DNA of 7,936 bases from Spirosoma sp. (GTDB lineage: Bacteria; Bacteroidota; Bacteroidia; Cytophagales; Spirosomataceae), in assembly GCA_025351545.1 (NCBI GenBank), contig JANXVQ010000404.1, forward strand, positions 1-7,936, in the 5' to 3' direction. The position numbers and the translations under genes were made by a program. Of the stretch, positions 5,687 through 7,936 are shown piece after piece. How positions within the stretch are numbered: position 1 is the first letter of the stretch; each line of letters opens with the position of its first letter. Under the pieces are notes generated by a model. It was not told the origin of the DNA and did not search any database. It saw nothing but the letters and a program-made list of their open reading frames with translations.

Positions 5687-6973
5687 TTAGTCGGAGTACC
5701 GAATCAGGTCAAGCCCGATATCTTTCCGGTACTGTTTCCCGTCAAATTGTACCATCCGGGCCGCTTCCTGCGACTTCCTGACAGCGTTTTCAAGTGAATT
5801 AGCCTGGGCTGTAATAGCCAGTACCCGTCCACCATTGGTCAACACGTGACCGTTTTTCTCCAGTGTTCCGGCATGAAAAGCCATTACATCTTCTAAACGC
5901 TCTAATTCTGAAATGATTTTACCCACCTCATATTCACCGGGATAACCGCCCGACACCAGCATTGTTGTTACAGCCGTTTGAGGTGATACCTGAACAATAA
6001 CTTTATCAAGTTCACCCTTGGCTGTAGCCATCATTAATTCAGCAAAATCGCTCTGGATTCGAGGTAATACAACTTCAGTTTCAGGGTCACCCATGCGAGC
6101 ATTGTATTCAATCACATAAGGCTCACCATTTACCTTCATTAAACCTACGAAAATAAATCCCTGATAGTTAATACCTTCCTGTTGCAATCCGGCTAATGTC
6201 GGTTTTACAACCTTGTCCTCAACTTTTTGCAAAAAAGCTTTGCTGGCAAATACCACCGGCGACACAGCTCCCATACCACCCGTATTAGGACCCGTGTCCT
6301 CTTCACCAATGCGCTTATAATCTTTAGCTTCAGGCAGAATTTTGTAGTTGATACCGTCAGTAAGAACAAATACTGACAATTCGACACCTCGCAAAAACTG
6401 CTCTACAACAACCTTGCTCCCGGCTTCGCCAAATTTTTTCCCATCGAGCATTTCATGCAAAGCCGTTTTCGCGTCCACCAGCGTTTCGGCAATGATAACA
6501 CCCTTACCGGCCGCTAAACCATCAGCTTTTATGACAATCGGCAATGAATGTCTTTCCAGATAGGCAAGTCCTTCCTGAAGCGTTTCGACCGTAAACGTTT
6601 GCGACGCGGCCGTAGGAATACCATAGCGGAGCATGAACTGTTTAGAGAAATCCTTGCTTCCTTCCAACTGCGCACCCTTTGCATCGGGGCCCACAATTGG
6701 TAAGCTGGACAAATCGGGTTGCCTGCGCAGAAAGTCAACGATTCCTTTTACCAATGGCTCTTCCGGGCCAACAATCAGCAGGTCAATCTTATTGTCTCGA
6801 ACAGCTTTGGCAACTGCCGAAAAATCATTATAGCCAATGAGTAAGTTTGTGGCTACCTGTGCTGTTCCGGCATTACCCGGTGCAACAAACAACGAACCAC
6901 ATAATGGGCTTTGTGCTAACTTCCAGGCAAAGGCATGTTCGCGCCCACCCGACCCTAGTATTAGTATATTCAT
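5687..6973 (-). CDS. purD: Phosphoribosylamine-glycine ligase (GAR synthetase)
   Basis: A complete 428-residue PurD of normal length. It joins 5-phosphoribosylamine and glycine using ATP to give GAR, the second step of de novo purine synthesis. The N-terminal phosphate-binding loop is GSGGREHA (7-14), followed by IVGPEEPLV (67-75). The ATP-grasp part shows KDFSKQFM (107-114), the nucleotide lid KADGLAAGKGV (149-159), GPNTGGMGA (228-236) and the metal-binding EYNARMGDPETE (289-300), with Glu289 and Asn291 as expected ligands. The C-terminal part (about 330-425) contains the usual SGGYPGEYE (341-349) and HAGT (367-370). No key residue is missing. It follows recQ after a 91-base repeat-filled gap and precedes ricT. 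I see no clear promoter directly upstream, so it may depend on transcription from recQ. Confidence 0.97.
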   Translation of the reverse strand: MNILILGSGGREHAFAWKLAQSPLCGSLFVAPGNAGTAQVATNLLIGYNDFSAVAKAVRDNKIDLLIVGPEEPLVKGIVDFLRRQPDLSSLPIVGPDAKGAQLEGSKDFSKQFMLRYGIPTAASQTFTVETLQEGLAYLERHSLPIVIKADGLAAGKGVIIAETLVDAKTALHEMLDGKKFGEAGSKVVVEQFLRGVELSVFVLTDGINYKILPEAKDYKRIGEEDTGPNTGGMGAVSPVVFASKAFLQKVEDKVVKPTLAGLQQEGINYQGFIFVGLMKVNGEPYVIEYNARMGDPETEVVLPRIQSDFAELMMATAKGELDKVIVQVSPQTAVTTMLVSGGYPGEYEVGKIISELERLEDVMAFHAGTLEKNGHVLTNGGRVLAITAQANSLENAVRKSQEAARMVQFDGKQYRKDIGLDLIRYSD

Positions 6974-7071
6974 AATTAGTGATGAATGATAAATGATGAA
7001 TAATAAATAATTATAAGTGTCTTAAGCGATCACTCATTCATCACTCATCGTTCATCATTTGTCATTAATTA
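6974..7071. repeat. Degenerate heptanucleotide repeats forming a large inverted repeat
   Basis: Almost the whole recQ-purD gap is 7-base units. The left half reads GTGATGA, ATGATAA, ATGATGA, ATAATAA, ATAATTA (6979-7013). The right half reads TCACTCA, TTCATCA, CTCATCG, TTCATCA, TTTGTCA, TTAATTA (7030-7071), which is the same ATGA-rich unit on the other strand. The halves pair as an imperfect stem: 6974-7008 against 7070-7036 gives 27 Watson-Crick matches of 35, and four more become G-U pairs in RNA of either strand. The recQ stop codon (7067-7065) lies in the last unit. It resembles short tandem repeat families in cyanobacterial and other intergenic DNA. Its role is unknown; a folded recQ-purD spacer or a terminator-like structure are both possible. 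Confidence 0.75.
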
Positions 7072-7936
7072 GCTACCTCCGACAGGAATTTTATGCGCAT
7101 CAGACGCAAATCTTGTTCAGTGAAATCATCGCCCCCAAATTCGTGCATAGCCATAGCGATGTTATCACTTTCGGCCCGCATGAAATAGTCGAAAATTTCG
7201 TCCTGCCGGTCTTCGTCCATTACTTGGTTAATGTAGTAATCGAGATTCAGGCGCGTACCTGAATAACAGATATGTTCAATTTCCTCCATCAAGTCTTCCA
7301 TTGACAGCGACTTCGACTCGGCAATTTCGTCGAGGTCAACCTTGCGGTCGATCTGCTGAATAATGAAAATCTTGACTTTCGATTTATTAACGGTGGACTT
7401 GATAACCACGTCCTTGTCCGTCTCTATTTCGTTATCGTCAACGTATTTAGTAATAAGGTCGATGAACTGCTTACCAAATTTCTGCACCTTACCCATTCCC
7501 ACGCCGTTGATCTGCGCCATTTCCTCATGCGTGGTAGGATAGGTTGTCGCCATTTCTTCCATGGATGTCTCCTGAAAAATAACGTACGGCGGCAGATTTT
7601 TTTCTTTGGCGATCTTCTTGCGAAGGGCCTTTAACAAACCTAATAATTCTTCATCGTAGGCTATACCACCCGCCGACAGGGCCGAATCTTTTTCTTCATC
7701 CTCTTTTGTATCGATGGCTTGCTGCTCGTAGTCGTGGTCTTTCGACAACGCCATCGGATAGGGATCTTCGATGTAATTCAGGCCACGCTGCGTAAGCTTT
7801 AGAATGCCGTAATTATCAACATCTTTTTCGAGGTAGCCATAAATTGTAATTTGCTTAATGAGCGAACACCAATAATTGCAATCGTTATTGAACTCCAGGC
7901 CTTTCCCATATACAGTAAGCCGGTCATGTTCGTAAC
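7065..7936 (-). CDS. recQ: ATP-dependent DNA helicase RecQ, C-terminal part
   Basis: The frame is open from the right edge to a TAA at 7067-7065, giving 289 complete codons; the helicase motor lies outside the window. Numbering from the first visible codon, residues 1-60 are the end of the RQC winged helix (HDRLTVYGKGLEF, then QITIYGYLEKDVDNYGILKLT at 28-48). Residues about 94-163 are the HRDC domain (DEELLGLLKALRKKIA, PPYVIFQE, INGVGMGKVQKFG). Residues about 175-289 are the extra helical C-terminal domain seen in Bacteroidota RecQ, ending IKFLSEVAN. An acidic, Asp/Glu/Lys-rich linker (about 64-90) joins RQC and HRDC. The Met at 7754 is internal, not the start. RecQ unwinds DNA 3' to 5' in recombination and replication-fork repair. 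It lies upstream of purD on the same strand. Confidence 0.93.
   Translation of the reverse strand, partial: YEHDRLTVYGKGLEFNNDCNYWCSLIKQITIYGYLEKDVDNYGILKLTQRGLNYIEDPYPMALSKDHDYEQQAIDTKEDEEKDSALSAGGIAYDEELLGLLKALRKKIAKEKNLPPYVIFQETSMEEMATTYPTTHEEMAQINGVGMGKVQKFGKQFIDLITKYVDDNEIETDKDVVIKSTVNKSKVKIFIIQQIDRKVDLDEIAESKSLSMEDLMEEIEHICYSGTRLNLDYYINQVMDEDRQDEIFDYFMRAESDNIAMAMHEFGGDDFTEQDLRLMRIKFLSEVAN

Noticed and set aside
6205..6833. Several open frames of 60-71 codons on both strands inside purD
   Set aside because: All overlap an intact PurD with every expected motif and show no independent protein features.
6974..7071. A CRISPR array in the recQ-purD gap
   Set aside because: The units are 7-base, degenerate and contiguous with no spacers, and no cas gene is nearby.
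7754..7754. ATG at 7754 as the start of a small acidic HRDC protein
   Set aside because: The frame stays open upstream to the window edge and encodes the RQC winged-helix end of RecQ, so this Met is internal.

Overview
The window looks like ordinary chromosome of a Bacteroidota bacterium, probably a Spirosoma/Cytophaga-type member. The signs are a gliding-motility lipoprotein (GldH), a long-form PurF-like amidotransferase, a RecQ with the C-terminal extension common in Bacteroidota, a RicT with a cysteine-rich N-terminus, promoters of the Bacteroidota type (TTTG, about 20 bases, TAnnTTTG), and little use of strong Shine-Dalgarno sites. The genus is an inference.

Layout: six of the eight genes lie on the minus strand. 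Reading the minus strand from the right edge they are: recQ (C-terminal part, 7065-7936), purD (5687-6973), ricT (4407-5603), then after an interruption gldH (1356-1832), a PAP2-family membrane phosphatase (699-1346), and the N-terminal 196 residues of a PurF-like amidophosphoribosyltransferase (1-590, running off the left edge). The interruption is a two-gene plus-strand module of a BlaI/MecI-family repressor (1964-2323) and a BlaR1-like M56 membrane metallopeptidase (2328-4208). The two genes are 4 bases apart. No beta-lactamase or penicillin-binding protein lies nearby.

Regulation: the 131-base gldH/blaI divergent region holds two good back-to-back promoters. A 7-base-arm inverted repeat and two direct repeats 20 bases apart overlap the blaI promoter and are the best candidate BlaI operator. 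The blaI -7 element ends only 4 bases before its ATG, which suggests a leaderless or nearly leaderless transcript. A 16-bp-stem hairpin at 4372-4407 lies between the convergent blaR1-like gene and ricT and probably terminates both. The recQ-purD gap is made almost wholly of degenerate 7-base repeats arranged as a large inverted repeat.

How the genes relate: purD and the PurF-like protein are both tied to de novo purine synthesis. GldH and the PAP2 protein are envelope functions that probably share a transcript. RecQ and RicT are housekeeping DNA/RNA functions. The least ordinary part is the BlaI-M56 pair: it appears to sit inside an ancestral ricT-gldH neighbourhood, its sensor lacks a recognisable penicillin-binding domain, and a possible decayed minus-strand gene fragment lies at its downstream edge. 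No tRNA, rRNA, CRISPR array, insertion sequence or phage gene was seen, and nothing here amounts to a clearly new multi-gene system.
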